From NCBI GenBank assembly GCA_023374045.1, contig CM041776.1, positions 120,795,000-120,858,999 of the forward strand: 64,000 nucleotides of DNA. Reading direction: 5' to 3'. This DNA comes from Limonium bicolor. Its lineage: Eukaryota > Streptophyta > Magnoliopsida > Caryophyllales > Plumbaginaceae. A program made the translations under genes and the position numbers. Below the pieces are notes generated by a model. It searched no databases, was not told where the DNA came from, and saw only the letters and a list, made by a program, of their open reading frames with translations. This document shows, in pieces, positions 48,019-60,047 of the stretch (its first letter is position 1; each line of letters begins with the position of its first letter).

Positions 48019-50213
48019 TGTAACAACCCCAAACACTGGCCTAGGAGTTAGGGGTATCACCCGCATATTATTACATAATAACGCAAGGCTCTAATAAATG
48101 AACTTCAACAGATAATCAAACAAGGCCTAAAACGAATACTTGAATAAAGGTATATCAAAGAGATGTTGACACATCCCTAAAGTCATTACAGAACCCACCA
48201 AACGAATATCAAAAGCGGAAGCTAACTGAAGAGGTCCAAAGGCTCAAAGTCAAATACAAATGTCTCAAAAGAATTCAAATAACGAAACAAACTAAGCTCC
48301 AGAGCTGAGCAAGTGACCTTCGCCGATCAATCTGCAATGTTAGATAGAGTAGGGGAATGAGCAAACAACTATGCCCAGTAGATGACCAACTTCATCAACC
48401 AGCATGCTCAAAACATTTTAAGAATATTAACAAAACAGAAGGAGTCGCAAGGAGTCCATAATCATGTCAGAAAATAGAAGCAGAAGTCCACTCAATAAAG
48501 GACCCAACAGAGTCAGAAGCAGACGGAATAGGAAAACAGAGCGCGGGACACTAGTTGATACGGCATACAGACAGAACGAGCAACCAGCTCGTGAACAGAA
48601 CGAGGAAACCTCACTCGTAAACAGAACAGATGAAACACCTGTGAACAGAACGGGGAACATCACCCGTGAACAGAAGGATCCTACATAGCGCGCTACGAGA
48701 CAGCGAGACCAGCCATCCAAAGGTTCAGACACAGAGATAACTAGGTCCCAAAACAGAAGCTTAAAACAATTAAGCATATGTGCACCAAAGGCACCAGAAA
48801 GCACATAAGTAGCTTGGAAATCAGAAGGGGAATCCAACCCCGCAAACGGAAGTCAAAACGGAGCTCAAACGAGCAAGCGGTCAAAACAGAAGCTCGTCCG
48901 AACTTGTGTCCGGACATCAATGTTCGGACAAGTCGTACCTTAAAACAGAAACAGAAACAGAGGTGTCCGAACATCAAAGTTCGGACTGATGTTCGGACGC
49001 TTTTCGGAAAACAGATACGTGTAGAGTCCGAGCTTGTGTCAGGACATCAATGTTTGGACACAAGTCGAAGCAAAATCAGAAGAATGAGAACAGTGTGTCC
49101 GAACTTCTGTCCGGACTTACAAGTTCGGACACCATTCGAGACTTGTAAGTCGGACTCGTCCTCGCACCCCGTCCGAACATCGAAGCTCGGACGGAAGTTC
49201 GGACACGTCAAAAAGTTCAGAACTTCAAAACGCAGAAGGGCATGTCCGAACTTCCAAGGTCGGACGGAAGTTCGGACGCGCCGAAAAACTCAGAAACAGA
49301 GGCGATTTTTACACAAACAGAGGCACCAAAACAATGTCAAAACATTATGAGTTTGCATAAAACAACCTTGGGGGTTTGTAAGAGTTAAAACGGCATTAAA
49401 CAGACAGTTCGCAATCACAATTTCAAGACAAAACACAACTCGAATCAGAACCGGAACGAAACTCCCCAAGGCTGAACACACAAGCCGAATCCATAAGCCA
49501 CCTACCTCGATAATCAACAGACGGAAACCAATCTGAACAGCAGAGCCAACCGATGCAAAATCCCGGAATGCAACCGAGCAACGCTGACCAACAATGCAGT
49601 TCCGAACACTGAACAACCACAATCGCAGAACAATGCCAATTCAGAAACGTAACCCCTAAACCCCGAGACTGAAACGCAGAACATAATCGCAACCCTTACC
49701 TGAATCTGACCACAAGGCAGCGGATTCGCAGATGACGCCAACAGCAGAAGAGAATTGATAGAGCGCAAGAACCAACGCTGAACCACAATCAGATTGTAGA
49801 GGAAATCAGAACGAGGAGAATACCGGAACCAAAGGATTAAAGAAAGAAGAATTTGTCACGCCTACCTCGAATGAACCAGCAATTCGCAACGGCGGAGTAA
49901 TCCACAGTAGCACTTGGATAGCAAAACAACGTCAAAGGAGCCTAGACTGAATGAGAAGAGAAGCGGCACTGAGAGAGAAGAGAGAGGGAGAACTAGGAAA
50001 CTGTCAGATGAAAGAACGATCTGATCGTGGTGTGGAGAGTGAGGATTAATTAACAAAAGAGTTAATTAATGCTTACCAAAATTCATCAGGAGGAAAGGTC
50101 CACTTCGCCCCTCAACTTTAATCCAAAGGACATCCATGTCCTGAATATGCAAACCAATCTTAAAATTACAACGCGACGAAATAAAATCTGTAACGAACTT
50201 ATGGGTTATAACA
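48019..50213 (-). repeat. 3' LTR of element D
   Basis: 2,195 bp. It contains GTCCGAAC/GTTCGGAC hairpin repeats (48896-49285). No gene; open frames here mirror those in the other LTR and are not conserved proteins. Confidence 0.92.
48896..49285. repeat. Hairpin-rich repeat tract in LTR of D
   Basis: GTCCGAAC and GTTCGGAC arms alternate around TGTCCGGACATC-like centres at least five times. The copy in the 5' LTR lies at about 55707-56093. Confidence 0.8.
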
Positions 50214-50232
50214 TCACCTACCCCTTAAAAGA
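50214..50232 (-). promoter_or_regulatory. Polypurine tract of element D
   Basis: The minus strand reads TTTTAAGGGGTAGGTGA just before the LTR, after TTTCGAGGACGAAATTC, a 3' end common in Tekay-type elements. Confidence 0.75.
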
Positions 50233-50263
50233 ATTTCGTCCTCGAAATTAAAACATACCTACT

Positions 50264-50950
50264 GCTCGAAGAGGGCGGGAAACTTAGAACGCACTTCGCT
50301 TTCGACCTCCCAGGTCGCCTCTTCCTCTGACTGACCCGACCACTGCACCTTCACCAAGGGCATGGTCTTACTCCCGAGCTTACGAACATCTGGCTAAAAT
50401 CCTCGAAGGAACTGCCTCGAACGTGAAGTCCTCCCTCAACTGAAGCGGACTGAAGTCAATCACATGCGATGGGTCCGGAATATACTTCCTCAGCATAGAC
50501 ACATGGAAGACACTGTGAACTCCAGCCAACGACGGTGGCAAAGCTAAACGATAGGCAACCGGTCCGATCCTCTCCAGGATCTCAAAAGGACCCACAAAGC
50601 GAGGGCTAAGCTTGCCTCTCTTCCCAAACCGAACAACTCCTCGAACTGGAGAAACCTTCAGATACACATGGTCGCCCACCTCAAACTCTAGAGATCGTCT
50701 CCTCTGATCGGCGTAACTCTTCTGACGACTCTGAGCTACAAGCAGCGCTCTCTGATAGACTGAATCTTAGCTACAGCATCCTCGACCAAGTCCGGCCCAA
50801 CAACTGCTCTCTCCTTCAGATCATCCCAACAGATGGGTGATCTGCACCTCCTACCATACAAAGCCTCAAACGGGGCCATCCCGATACTAGTCTGGAAGCT
50901 GTTATTATACGCAAACTCTATCAGCGCCACGTGCTGATCCCAGCTGCCCC
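50264..50950 (-). pseudogene. Integrase C-terminus with chromodomain, element D
   Basis: Minus strand. FAYNNSFQTSIGMAPFEALYG (50930-50736) ends the integrase core; after a break, MGDHVYLKVSPVRGVVRFGKRG leads to the GPF motif ([16 protein letters not shown]). At about 50388 one base is missing and the frame stops; the chromodomain continues in the next frame (VKVQWSGQ, EEATWEVE, KFPALFEQ) to a stop near 50267. The domain guides integration toward particular chromatin in chromoviruses. Not functional here. Confidence 0.8.
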
Positions 50951-51506
50951 AAAGTCAAGCACGCATGCTCTGAGCATGTCCTCCAGACCTGATTCGTCCT
51001 CTCGTCTGACCATCTGACTGAGGATGATACGCTGAACTGAAAGACAACTTCGTCCCCATAGCCTGATGCAAACTCTGCCAGAATCTGGATACGAAGCGCG
51101 GTCTCTGTCAGACACGATAGAAGCAGGAACTCCATGAAGGCGCACTATCTCATCCATATACAACTGCGCCAGGCGATGCAAACTGAAAGTCTTCCTGACA
51201 GGCAAGAAATGAGCACTCTTCGTGAGTCTGTCCACTATCACCCAAACTGCATCAAAACCCCTCGGAGTCTTAGGCAGTCCCATAACAAAGTCCATACCGA
51301 CGCTCTCCCACTTCCACTCCGGAACGGGAAGAGGCTGAAGCAAACCAGCTGGTCTCTGATGCGGCTTTGACCTGCTGACAGGTCCTACATCTGGATACAA
51401 AGTCAGAAATATCCCTCTTCATGTTACTCCACCAGAACGTCTCCCGAAGGTCCCGGTACATCTTCACACCACCTGGGTGTACCGAGTACGGGGCTCCATG
51501 AGCCTC
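50921..51506 (-). pseudogene. Integrase zinc domain and core, element D
   Basis: The zinc domain (YSVHPGGVKMYRDLRETFWW, CRTCQQVK) follows an in-frame TAG at 51507. A shift near 51375 moves to the frame carrying MDFVMGLPKTP and IVSDRD (catalytic Asp residues). A further shift after SDRD displaces the Glu region into the frame of 51135-50905 (SDERTNQVW), and another returns to LEDMLRACVLDFG. Confidence 0.8.
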
Positions 51507-52730
51507 CTAAATGATCTCACGTCTCAAAGCGTCGTCTGCCGGCACACAAACACGGTCTCTGAACCTCAAGCAGCCATCCTCTGAAACTCTGAACTCAGAC
51601 TCCTGACCGGAAGAGATACTCTCTCTGATCTTACACAAACCGACATCGAGCTCCTGACTGGCCTTGATCCGGTCGATCAAGGTAGGCTGAATCTGCAACG
51701 CTGCTAACATCCCAGATCTCTCTGGACGGACGACCCAGATACCCATACGCTGCAACTCGAGAGCAGACCTCTGCACCCCAGACAAAGCACAAACGGCCCC
51801 AGACGGACCCCTCCTACTGAGCGCATCAGCAACCACATTCGCCCTACCCGGATGGTAGAGGATCTCCAGATCATAATCGTGTAGCAACTCTAGCCACCTC
51901 CTCTGCCTCAAGTTCAACTCCTTCTGAGTGAACAGATACTTGAGGCTCTTGTGGTCTGTATACACCTTACACGCCGCTCCATACAGGTAGTGCCTCCAAA
52001 TCTTTAACGCAAAGACCACAGCAGCCAGCTCCAGGTCGTGGGTCGGATAGTTCTTCTCATATGGCTTCAACTGACGAGAGCCATATGCTACTACCTTCCC
52101 ATGCTGCATCAGAACACACCCAAGTCCCTTATGGGACGCATCGCAGAAAACCTCTAGTCCGTCACTACCCTCTGGAAGGGTCAGAATCGGCGCAGACGTC
52201 AACCTCTTCTTCAGCTCCTGAAAGCACTGCTCACAGGCCTCGCTCCACTCAAACTTCACATCCTTCTGCAGCAGACGAGTCAAAGGAATCACGAGCTTGG
52301 AGAAGCCCTCCACGAACTTACGATAGTAGCCCGCTAGTCCAAGGAAGCTACGAATCTCTCCAACATTAGTAGGCCTGGCCCACTCAGTAATAGCTCTAAT
52401 CTTCTCCGGATCTACGGAGATACCATCCTTGGAGACAACGTGTCCCAAGAATACCACCTGATCCAACCAGAACTCGCACTTCTTCAGCTTCGCATACAGC
52501 TCCTTCTCCCTCAGAGTCTGGAGAACAGTCCTCAAATGCCCCTCGTGCTCCTCAGCACTCTTGGAATACACCAAGATATCATCTATAAACACCACGACGA
52601 ACTGGTCTAGAAAGGGCTTGAACACCCGGTTCATCATGTCCATAAACACAGAAGGCGCATTCGTCAAACCGAATGGCATCACTAGGAACTCGTAATGTCC
52701 ATAACGAGTCCTGAAGGCGGACTTAGGCAT
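51507..52730 (-). pseudogene. Reverse transcriptase C-part and RNase H, element D
   Basis: A long open frame of 407 codons. [20 protein letters not shown] and [13 protein letters not shown] (catalytic Asp pair) belong to reverse transcriptase; [11 protein letters not shown] and [12 protein letters not shown] follow. RNase H has [29 protein letters not shown] and [12 protein letters not shown]. It overlaps the upstream frame by 8 bases through a frameshift at KADDA and ends at a TAG in the linker to integrase. Confidence 0.85.
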
Positions 52731-53631
52731 CGTCTGCCTTAATCCTCAGCTGATGATAACCAGACCTCAGATCGATCTTCGAAAACACCTTAGCTCCTGC
52801 TAACTGGTCGAACAAATCATCTATGCGCGGGAGAGGGTACCTATTCTTAATGGTAACCTTGTTGAGCTCCCTGTAGTCAATGCACAAACGCATGCTACCG
52901 TCCTTCTTCTTAACAAATAACAGCGCTCCCCAAGGCGACACACTAGGGCGAATGAAGCCCTTGTCCAACAACTCCTGCAACTGAACCTTCAACTCCTTGA
53001 GCTCAGCAGGCGCCATGCGGTATGGGGCCTTAGAAATGGGCTGAGTCTCAGGTGCGAGCTCGATCGAGAACTCCACCTCTCTGACAGGGGGAAGCCCAGG
53101 TACGTCATCCTGGAACACATCTGGGAAGTCTCTGACCACTGGAATCTCCTCCAACTTCGCATCCTTGCGAACCTCAGGGATGTAACACAGATATCCCTGG
53201 CATCCCTTCCTCAGAAATCGAAACGCCTGCATAGCTGATATGACTGGCGGCGAGCACGGGAGTCCATTCCCTGCTACAACTAGGCGGGGCTGACCCGGCT
53301 CCTCAAAAGTGACTCTCGAAGCAGCACAATCAATGTGGGCATGGTGCGCAGCAAGCCAATCCATGCCCAGAATCACATCAAAACTTGTCATCTCCATCGG
53401 AATGAGGTTAGCACACAGAGTCCTATCTCTGACTAACACAGGACTATCTTTACAAACAGAATTCAAAAGCATAGAAGAGTCCCTAACCAATGGACTATGC
53501 ACACATAACTCAACACCCAGAGGCACAACAGGCAAACCGAGCTCACCCACTAACTCAGCAGAAATAAAAGAGTGGGTGGCTCCAGAGTCAAACAAACGAG
53601 AAGACAGCTGGAGAAATATGTAACAACTCTG
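52723..53631 (-). pseudogene. Protease and reverse transcriptase N-part, element D
   Basis: It starts after the TGA that closes gag. [10 protein letters not shown] holds the catalytic DSGA, and [13 protein letters not shown] is the downstream family motif. Reverse transcriptase begins with [34 protein letters not shown] and [13 protein letters not shown], and the frame is lost at KADDA (52723). Confidence 0.85.
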
Positions 53632-54714
53632 TCAGTCGATCGGTCTCTCTCTCCAGCCATCGCGTACACTCTGGCCTGGCCTGGGGCTTCTTCTGCTCAG
53701 CCCGGTCTCGATCTCTAGACCAGATGCAGATCCTCCAGCTCCACCTCCAGTGCTACCCCTGCTCCTCTCAGCCCGTGGGCAGTCAGCTATCCTATGCTCC
53801 AAGGACCCACACTTGAAGCAGGCTCCGGACTTCCTGTAGCAGTCCTGGCCTCGGTGAAACTTGCCACAGACCTGGCACTTCGGAGCGGGAGCTGACGAAG
53901 ACGAACCACCTCTATCTCTCGAACGGTCCCCAGAGCGGTCTCCAGCTCGGTCTCCAGTCGACTGCTTCTTCTGAGAAGCAGGCTGATCCCTCCTATCACT
54001 CTCGTCGGACCTCTGCTTCCTCTTCTGGTCCTTCCCGCTAGACTGGCGGCCCCTCAAATCACCCTCTACCAACAGGGCGACATCAGCAACGTCCCTGAAG
54101 GTCTTGTGACGCAGCGGCGTCACAGCAGAGCGAATGTCTGGCCTCAGACCGCTCTCAAACTTCCTGGCCTTCCTATGCTCGTCCGGCTCAGGTGCAAACT
54201 TCGACAGACTGATAAACTTCCTGACATACTCCTCCACACTCATATCGCGCCCCTGGCGAAGCCTATTATACTCCAAGATGCGCTGGTCCTTATAGACGTC
54301 GGGGTAGAACTGCTTGTTGAACTCCCCGGTGAACTGCTCCCACGTCCAAGGCTGTGGGAACTTCCCCATCACAGACCTCCACCACTCCTTGGCTTCGGCC
54401 TTGAAAAGAAAGGTGGCGAAGTCCACCTTCTGCTCCTCCTCAGAGCCCATAACTCTCAGCAAATCCTCCACCTCTGACAGCCAATGACTGGCCTCCTGGG
54501 GATCTCCTGCCCCGTCGAACGATGGCGGCTTCAGCTTCATGAACTCCTGAAGCGCCTTCACATTCCGGCCTCCAGCATCCGCCCCAGCTGGGCCTGCTCC
54601 GCCAGCTGGTCCTCCTCCAGCTGGTCCACCCCCTGCAGCCGTGGTCTGCATGAGCTGCGCCATGAACTACTGAACAGCATCAGCAACGTTCCCTGGGGCC
54701 CTTCTTGGCGGCAT
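53632..54714 (-). pseudogene. Gag with two zinc knuckles, element D
   Basis: The natural start is ATG at 54714 (MPPRRAPGNVADAVQ), followed by TAG at 54669; a second ATG at 54663 opens 343 codons. The capsid-like core has LKPPSFDGAGDPQEASHWL, KEWWRSVMGKFPQPWTW and FNKQFYPDVYKDQR. Zinc knuckles are CQVCGKFHRGQDC (short spacing) and CFKCGSLEHRIADC. Near 53680 the family-like continuation (RVYAMAGERDR) moves to another frame and returns before LFDSGA, so two indels that cancel in phase flank the TGA at 53632. Confidence 0.85.
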
Positions 54715-54810
54715 TCTGAAAGTCCAACAGCAGTCAATTAGATTCAGACACTAACACTAACGTTTCTGACTGACTGGCTAACTTAAAATCCCAGCAGATT
54801 AGAACCCAGA

Positions 54811-54822
54811 GCTCTGATACCA
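54811..54822 (-). promoter_or_regulatory. Primer-binding site of element D, tRNA-Met type
   Basis: The minus strand reads TGGTATCAGAGC, five bases (ATTAG) after the LTR end GTTACA. Confidence 0.88.
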
Positions 54823-54828
54823 CTAATT

Positions 54829-57022
54829 GTAACACCCCCAAACACTGGCCTAGGAGTTAGGGGTATTACACGCCGCGTATTATTACATAATAACGCAAGG
54901 CTCTAATAAATGAACTTAAACAGATAATCAAACAAGGCCCAAAACGAAAACTTTAATAAAGGTATATCAAAGAGATGTCGACACATCCCAAAGTCATTAC
55001 AGAACCCACCAAACGAATATCAAAAGCGGAAGCTAACTGAAGAGGTAAAGGCTCAAAGTCAAATACAAATGTCTCAAAAGAATTCAAATAACCAAACAAA
55101 CTAAGCTCCAGAGCTGAGCAAGTGACCTTCGCCGATCAATCTGCAATGTTAGATAGAGTAGGGGAATGAGCAAACAACTATGCCCAGTAGATGACCAACT
55201 TCATCAACCAGCATGCTCAAAACATTTTAAGAATATTAACAAAACAGAAGGAGTCGCAAGGAGTCCATAATCATGTCAAAAATAGAAGCAGAAGTCCACT
55301 CAATAAAGGACCCAACAGAGTCAGAAGCAACGGAATCAGAAAATAGAGCGGGACACTAGTTGATCACGGCATACAGACAGAACGAGCAACCAGCTCGTGA
55401 ACAGAACGAGGAAACCTCACTCGTAAACAGAACAGATGAAACACCTGTGAACAGAACGGGGAACATCACCCGTGAACAGAAGGATCCTACATAGCGCGCT
55501 ACGAGACAGCGAGACCAGCCATCCAAAGGTTCAGACACAGAGATAACTAGGTCCCAAAATAGAAGCTTGAAATAATTAAGCATATGTGCACCAAAGGCAC
55601 CAGAAAGCACATAAGTAGCTTGGAAATCAGAAGGGGAATCCAACCCCGCAAACGGAAGTCAAAACGGAGCTCAAACGAGCAAGTTACGGTCAAAACAGAA
55701 GCTCGTCCGAACTTGTGTCCGGACATCAATGTTCGGACACAAGTCGTACCTTAAAACAGAAACAGAAACAGAGGTGTCCGAACATCAAAGCTCGGACTGA
55801 TGTTCGGACTTTTCGGAAAACAGATACGTGTAAAGTCCGAGCTTGTGTCCGGACATCCATGTTCGGACACAAGTCGAAGCAAAATCAGAAGAATGAGAAC
55901 AGTGTGTCCGAACTTCTGTCCGGACTTACAAGTTCGGACACCATTCGAGACTTGTAAGTCGGACTCATCCTCGCACCCCGTCCGAACATCGAAGCTCGGA
56001 CGGAAGTTCAGACACGTCAAAAAGTTCAGAACTTCAAACGCAGAAGGGCATGTCCGAACTTCCAAGGTTGGACGGAAGTTCGGACGCGCCGAAAAACTCA
56101 GAAATAGAGGCGATTTTTACACAAACAGAGGCACTAAAACAATGTCAAAACATTATGAGTTTGTAGAAAACAACCTTGGGGGTTTGTAAGAGTTAAAACG
56201 GCATTAAAAAGACAGTTCACAATCACAATTTCAAGACAAAACACAACTCGAATCAGAACCGGAACGAAACTCCCCAAGGCTGAACACACAAGCCGAATCC
56301 ATAAGCCACCTACCTCGATAATCAGTAGACGGAAACCAATATGAACAGCAGAGCCAACCGATGCAAAATCCCGGAATGCAACCCAGCAACGCAGACCAAC
56401 AATGCAGTTCCGAACACAGAACAACCACAATCGCAGAACAATGCCAATTCAGAAACGTAACCCCTAAACCCCGAGACTGAAACACAGAACATAATCGCAA
56501 CCCTTACCTGAATCTGACCACAAGGCAGCGGATTCGCAGATGACGCCAACAGCAGATGAGAATTGATAGAGCGCAAGAACCAACGCTGAACCACAATAAG
56601 ATTGCAGAGGAAATCAGAACGAGGAGAATACCGGAACCAAAGGATTAAAGAAAGAAGAATTTGTCACGCCTACCTCGAATGAACCAGCAATTCGCAACGG
56701 TGGAGTAATCCACAGTAGCACTTGGATAGCAAAACAACGTCAAAGGAGCCTAGACTGAACGAGAAGAGAAGCGGCGCTGAGAGAGAAGAGAGAGGGAGAA
56801 CTAGGAAACTGTCAGATGAAAGAACGATCTGATCGTGGTGTGGAGCGTGAGGATTAATTAACAAAAGAGTTAATTAATGCTGACCAAAATTCATCAGGAG
56901 GAAAGGTCCACTTCGCCCCTCAACTTTAATCCAAAAGAAAACCCATGTCCTGAATATGCAAACCAATCTTAAAATTACAACGCGACGAAATAAAATCTGT
57001 AACGAACTTATGGGTTATAACA
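54829..57022 (-). repeat. 5' LTR of element D
   Basis: 2,194 bp, nearly identical to 48019-50213, with scattered substitutions and small indels. Confidence 0.92.
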
Positions 57023-58096
57023 ACGGTCGTTGTTATTGTGTGTGTGCGTACCGATACCGTTAACCTCCGATACGTACGACTGTTAGCTAACCAATGTTAG
57101 GGAAACGTAGGAGAACGGTATCCGGATTAACGTTTCGACCCAAGGAACGTTCTAACCACGGCTATGTATGATCTAGATGTGGTTTGTTTTGTTAAGCAAT
57201 GCCTTGACTCCCTGTGTGTGTGACTAACTTGACTTAAGCACTTACTTATGATTTAACATATTAAGTTTCAATATGAGACTTCTAACAAGTGCTAACCGGG
57301 GGATGAGGAGTCCGGTAGTTCCGGCCACGCGTGTGAGTATGGGAGTCGAAATCATATCCGGTTCGATTCTCTCTGTATGTTACGGTTGTTTCCTTTTTGG
57401 GTTCCAACCTCCCTTTAGTTTAACCAAGGCTATTTTACTGACTCACGTCGGGCCATAGGGGCATACTATGTTCGGTGTGCTTGGATCACTATATCCGATG
57501 CACCTTGGGGTTAAGTTATTCATTCAATCTAACAGGACGGTAATGAGTTATGTAACAAGCTTAGCATGAGTATGGCAGCATTCTCTAGGCTCTCCAAGTG
57601 ATCAAACAATGTTGGTTCGGTTCCCTAAGTGAATTGTTCCCGTTATGATATGCATTGATGTTGTGATGCAAATCTTGTTGCTATGTTATGTAATTTGTAT
57701 GCTAATAATCAATGCTATGTTATCATGACAATTAGTTGATTACTTTTGGTTATTTTGGATGTTGGGCCCGGGATGCGCCTGTGCTCCCGTGGCGTTAGGT
57801 ATCGATATGGTTGGAGTTACAGTGACAGTACATTTGACAGTGAAAGTGTATTTTGGCAGTGACATTTTACGGTGAAGGTTGTAAATATAAATACTCGGTA
57901 TTGATGTTCATGTATTATGGTTTTAGTTCTATGCTCGGGAGTCTGATCATCAGACCGGCACAAATTGTATGTATTCTGCCTAGTTAGCCACGTGGGTGGC
58001 TAACGGCGTGTAACACCAACCCGTTTAGTTAATGTTTTAGTTGTTTATTTCGGCTGCGATTTCGGTTAATTGTTAAGTGCGTAGTAGGGGTGTTAC
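57023..58096 (+). repeat. 3' LTR of element A, segment 4
   Basis: Resumes after D (matches about 14498-15714) and ends GGGGTGTTACA. Relative to the 5' LTR it lacks about 132 bases (15216-15347), a block with the GACCCCCCTCGGGGG stem. The breakpoints share GTTG. Confidence 0.9.
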
Positions 58097-59448
58097 AGTG
58101 ATGATGAATATGTGAATTAAACAATGGCAAATCGCCTAAATAATAATACAAACGTTAGAGTTTAATCAAGGAAACAAGGCACAGGCCTAAGTAAGGTAAC
58201 CGGTATACCCCAAAAAGGGCGTGAGCCCAGGAGGACGGAAAAATCGCCTCTGTTTACCTTTCAATGTAGGTTACCAAGATAACAATACCTAAATTAATAT
58301 AGTAGATAACAAGAAGCAAACTGCCTTAAGGGCTTCCATAAAGGAAGGATACACACATCCTCGCCATGGAGTCCGGTACTACGCTAAAAGATATGACCCA
58401 GGAAATATAATGAAGTGAAGCGAGCTATGGTACATACCGTAAGCAACATAAATAACATGCTAATTAATTAACAGGCGCCAAACTGCGCACATGGAATCTG
58501 AATAACAACAGTTGGACCCAATATATGAATAAATTCAATAAAGAAATTACTAAACAGTGAATAACAACAAACTTACAAATACGCGAACTCATGGATTCTC
58601 TTAAAGAAATCAACGAACCATTATTAACAACATACTCAATAACAAAGGAAGAAAAACCATCTCCTACTATGACGACTCAAACCTTATCACTACGATAAAT
58701 TATAATAAACATCCGCTAAAATCAAATGCATGAATCCATACCATTGGGCAGGAAACCCAGGGAACTGAACATTCCCACGGGAGACCTCCAACACTAATAA
58801 GAAGGGAGATTGACAGTAGAATACTTCAAGAACGTGTGATGGACACTACAAGTTAATAAACGAGTAATGGGACGACCATACTCCATAGGAGCTTGTGGGC
58901 TTGACAGACTTATTCATAAGTTAGCCGAGTAAGTAGTAATGTACTAGTAAGGTACCCCATACACGTAGACAAGTGGTGGAAGAAACACAAGAAGTAGTCA
59001 ACTGCACACAAAGATCATCGATGTAAAACCCAGATCAGTATAAATAACCACCCAGAATGAATTAACAAGTGAACCCCCAGTTTAAATTAACGAAATCAAC
59101 AACCTTAAATAAAATATGACCAATTCATAACTCCGCAAAGGAATGACTAACACACAATAACCTTTAAAAAAACCTCCCGAAAGTGGAGAAGTGGATAGTC
59201 AACTTAATGACAAGCAAGATGACCAATAAATGGGCGAATGGAAACATGATACCCTAAGAGGTTCAATAACCGCCTACATAAACTAACAATTTGCAATACT
59301 CGGGAAGAAACCACTTAATGATTATAATCATTACCCGAAAAAGGGGGCAAAGGAGAACTACTCTCCAAAAATAAATATATACAACAACACTAAATGACAT
59401 GACAATCATGTATGTCCAAATTAAGGACAGTGGTACGTTCTAACCGAA
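58097..59448. other. Unassigned AT-rich non-coding DNA
   Basis: About 1.35 kb right of element A. A/T-rich with AATAAC and CAATAAC-rich text on the plus strand. No domain, terminal repeat or tandem structure was recognised. It may be part of another LTR, but no boundary supports that. Confidence 0.4.
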
Positions 59449-59479
59449 CACTAGTACAAAAATGGTCTATTTCTGCGCC

Positions 59480-59791
59480 CCTATTTCTGCGGTTGTTAAA
59501 CAACCGCAGAAATAGGGCGCTTTCTGAAAATGGTCAGATACCTATTTTGGCGGTTCTTATGTAAAAACCCCCGAAATAGGTCCTTTTCTATTTTTTTTAA
59601 AAATAAAACAGACCTATTTCGGCAGTTCTTACATAAGAACCACCGAAATAGGTCTGTTTTATTTTTATTTTTAAATACGGACCACCTATTTCGGCGGTTG
59701 TAACTTAAAAACCCCGAAATAGGCGCTCATTTTAAAAAAAAAATATCGACGACCTATTTCGCCGGTTCTTACATAAGAACCGCCGAAATAG
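59480..59791. repeat. Five consecutive subterminal palindromes of about 40 bp
   Basis: Each reads CCTATTTCGGCGGTT...AACCGCCGAAATAGG with variants, at 59480, 59541, 59612, 59686 and 59752, spaced 61-74 bases. Subterminal inverted motifs of this style are where CACTA transposases bind. Confidence 0.85.
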
Positions 59792-60047
59792 GTCCTTTAA
59801 TAACATCCCCTACCCTAATCCATCGCATTTCACCCCGACGCTTCAAATCTCTCGAACTGCCGCTGCTGCTGGCGACCGAAGAGGAGACTCAGAAACACCT
59901 TCCGCTTCCGCCGCCGCCTGGTCATCACCGCCGCGCCTTCCTCGCCGCCTGGTCGTCGCCGCCGCGTCGTCACCGCCTCACGTTGGTGCCGGCGAAGTGG
60001 AACAGCAACAACAGTAGCAGCTAGGCGATTTGAGGGAGGAGAAGAAG

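Larger units (their letters stand above)
48019..57022 (-). mobile_element. Element D: gypsy/chromovirus (Tekay/Del-like), 9.0 kb
   Basis: Two near-identical LTRs (48019-50213 and 54829-57022) with TGTAACA.../...TTATAACA ends (plus sense), flanked by ACGGT. The primer-binding site lies at 54811-54822 and the polypurine tract at 50214-50232, so it runs on the minus strand. Gag, protease, reverse transcriptase, RNase H, integrase and chromodomain are present in that order. No AlkB-like sequence or intron lies between zinc knuckle and protease, unlike element A. Coding regions carry several stops and shifts despite the similar LTRs. Confidence 0.93.
11717..58096 (+). mobile_element. Gypsy/chromovirus element A with an AlkB-like exon and three nested insertions
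   Basis: The 5' LTR is 11717-15714, the tRNA-Met primer site is at 15719, then gag, AlkB-like sequence, protease, reverse transcriptase, RNase H, integrase and chromodomain (to 21822), polypurine tract and 3' LTR. The 3' LTR is split into 22107-22991, 29316-29955, 46731-48018 and 57023-58096 by B, C and D. Rejoined length (about 3.87 kb) agrees with the 5' LTR (3,998 bp) minus a deletion of about 132 bp. The domain order and GPY/chromodomain place it in the chromoviruses, probably Tekay/Del. No duplication flanks it because copy A' lies upstream. Confidence 0.85.
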
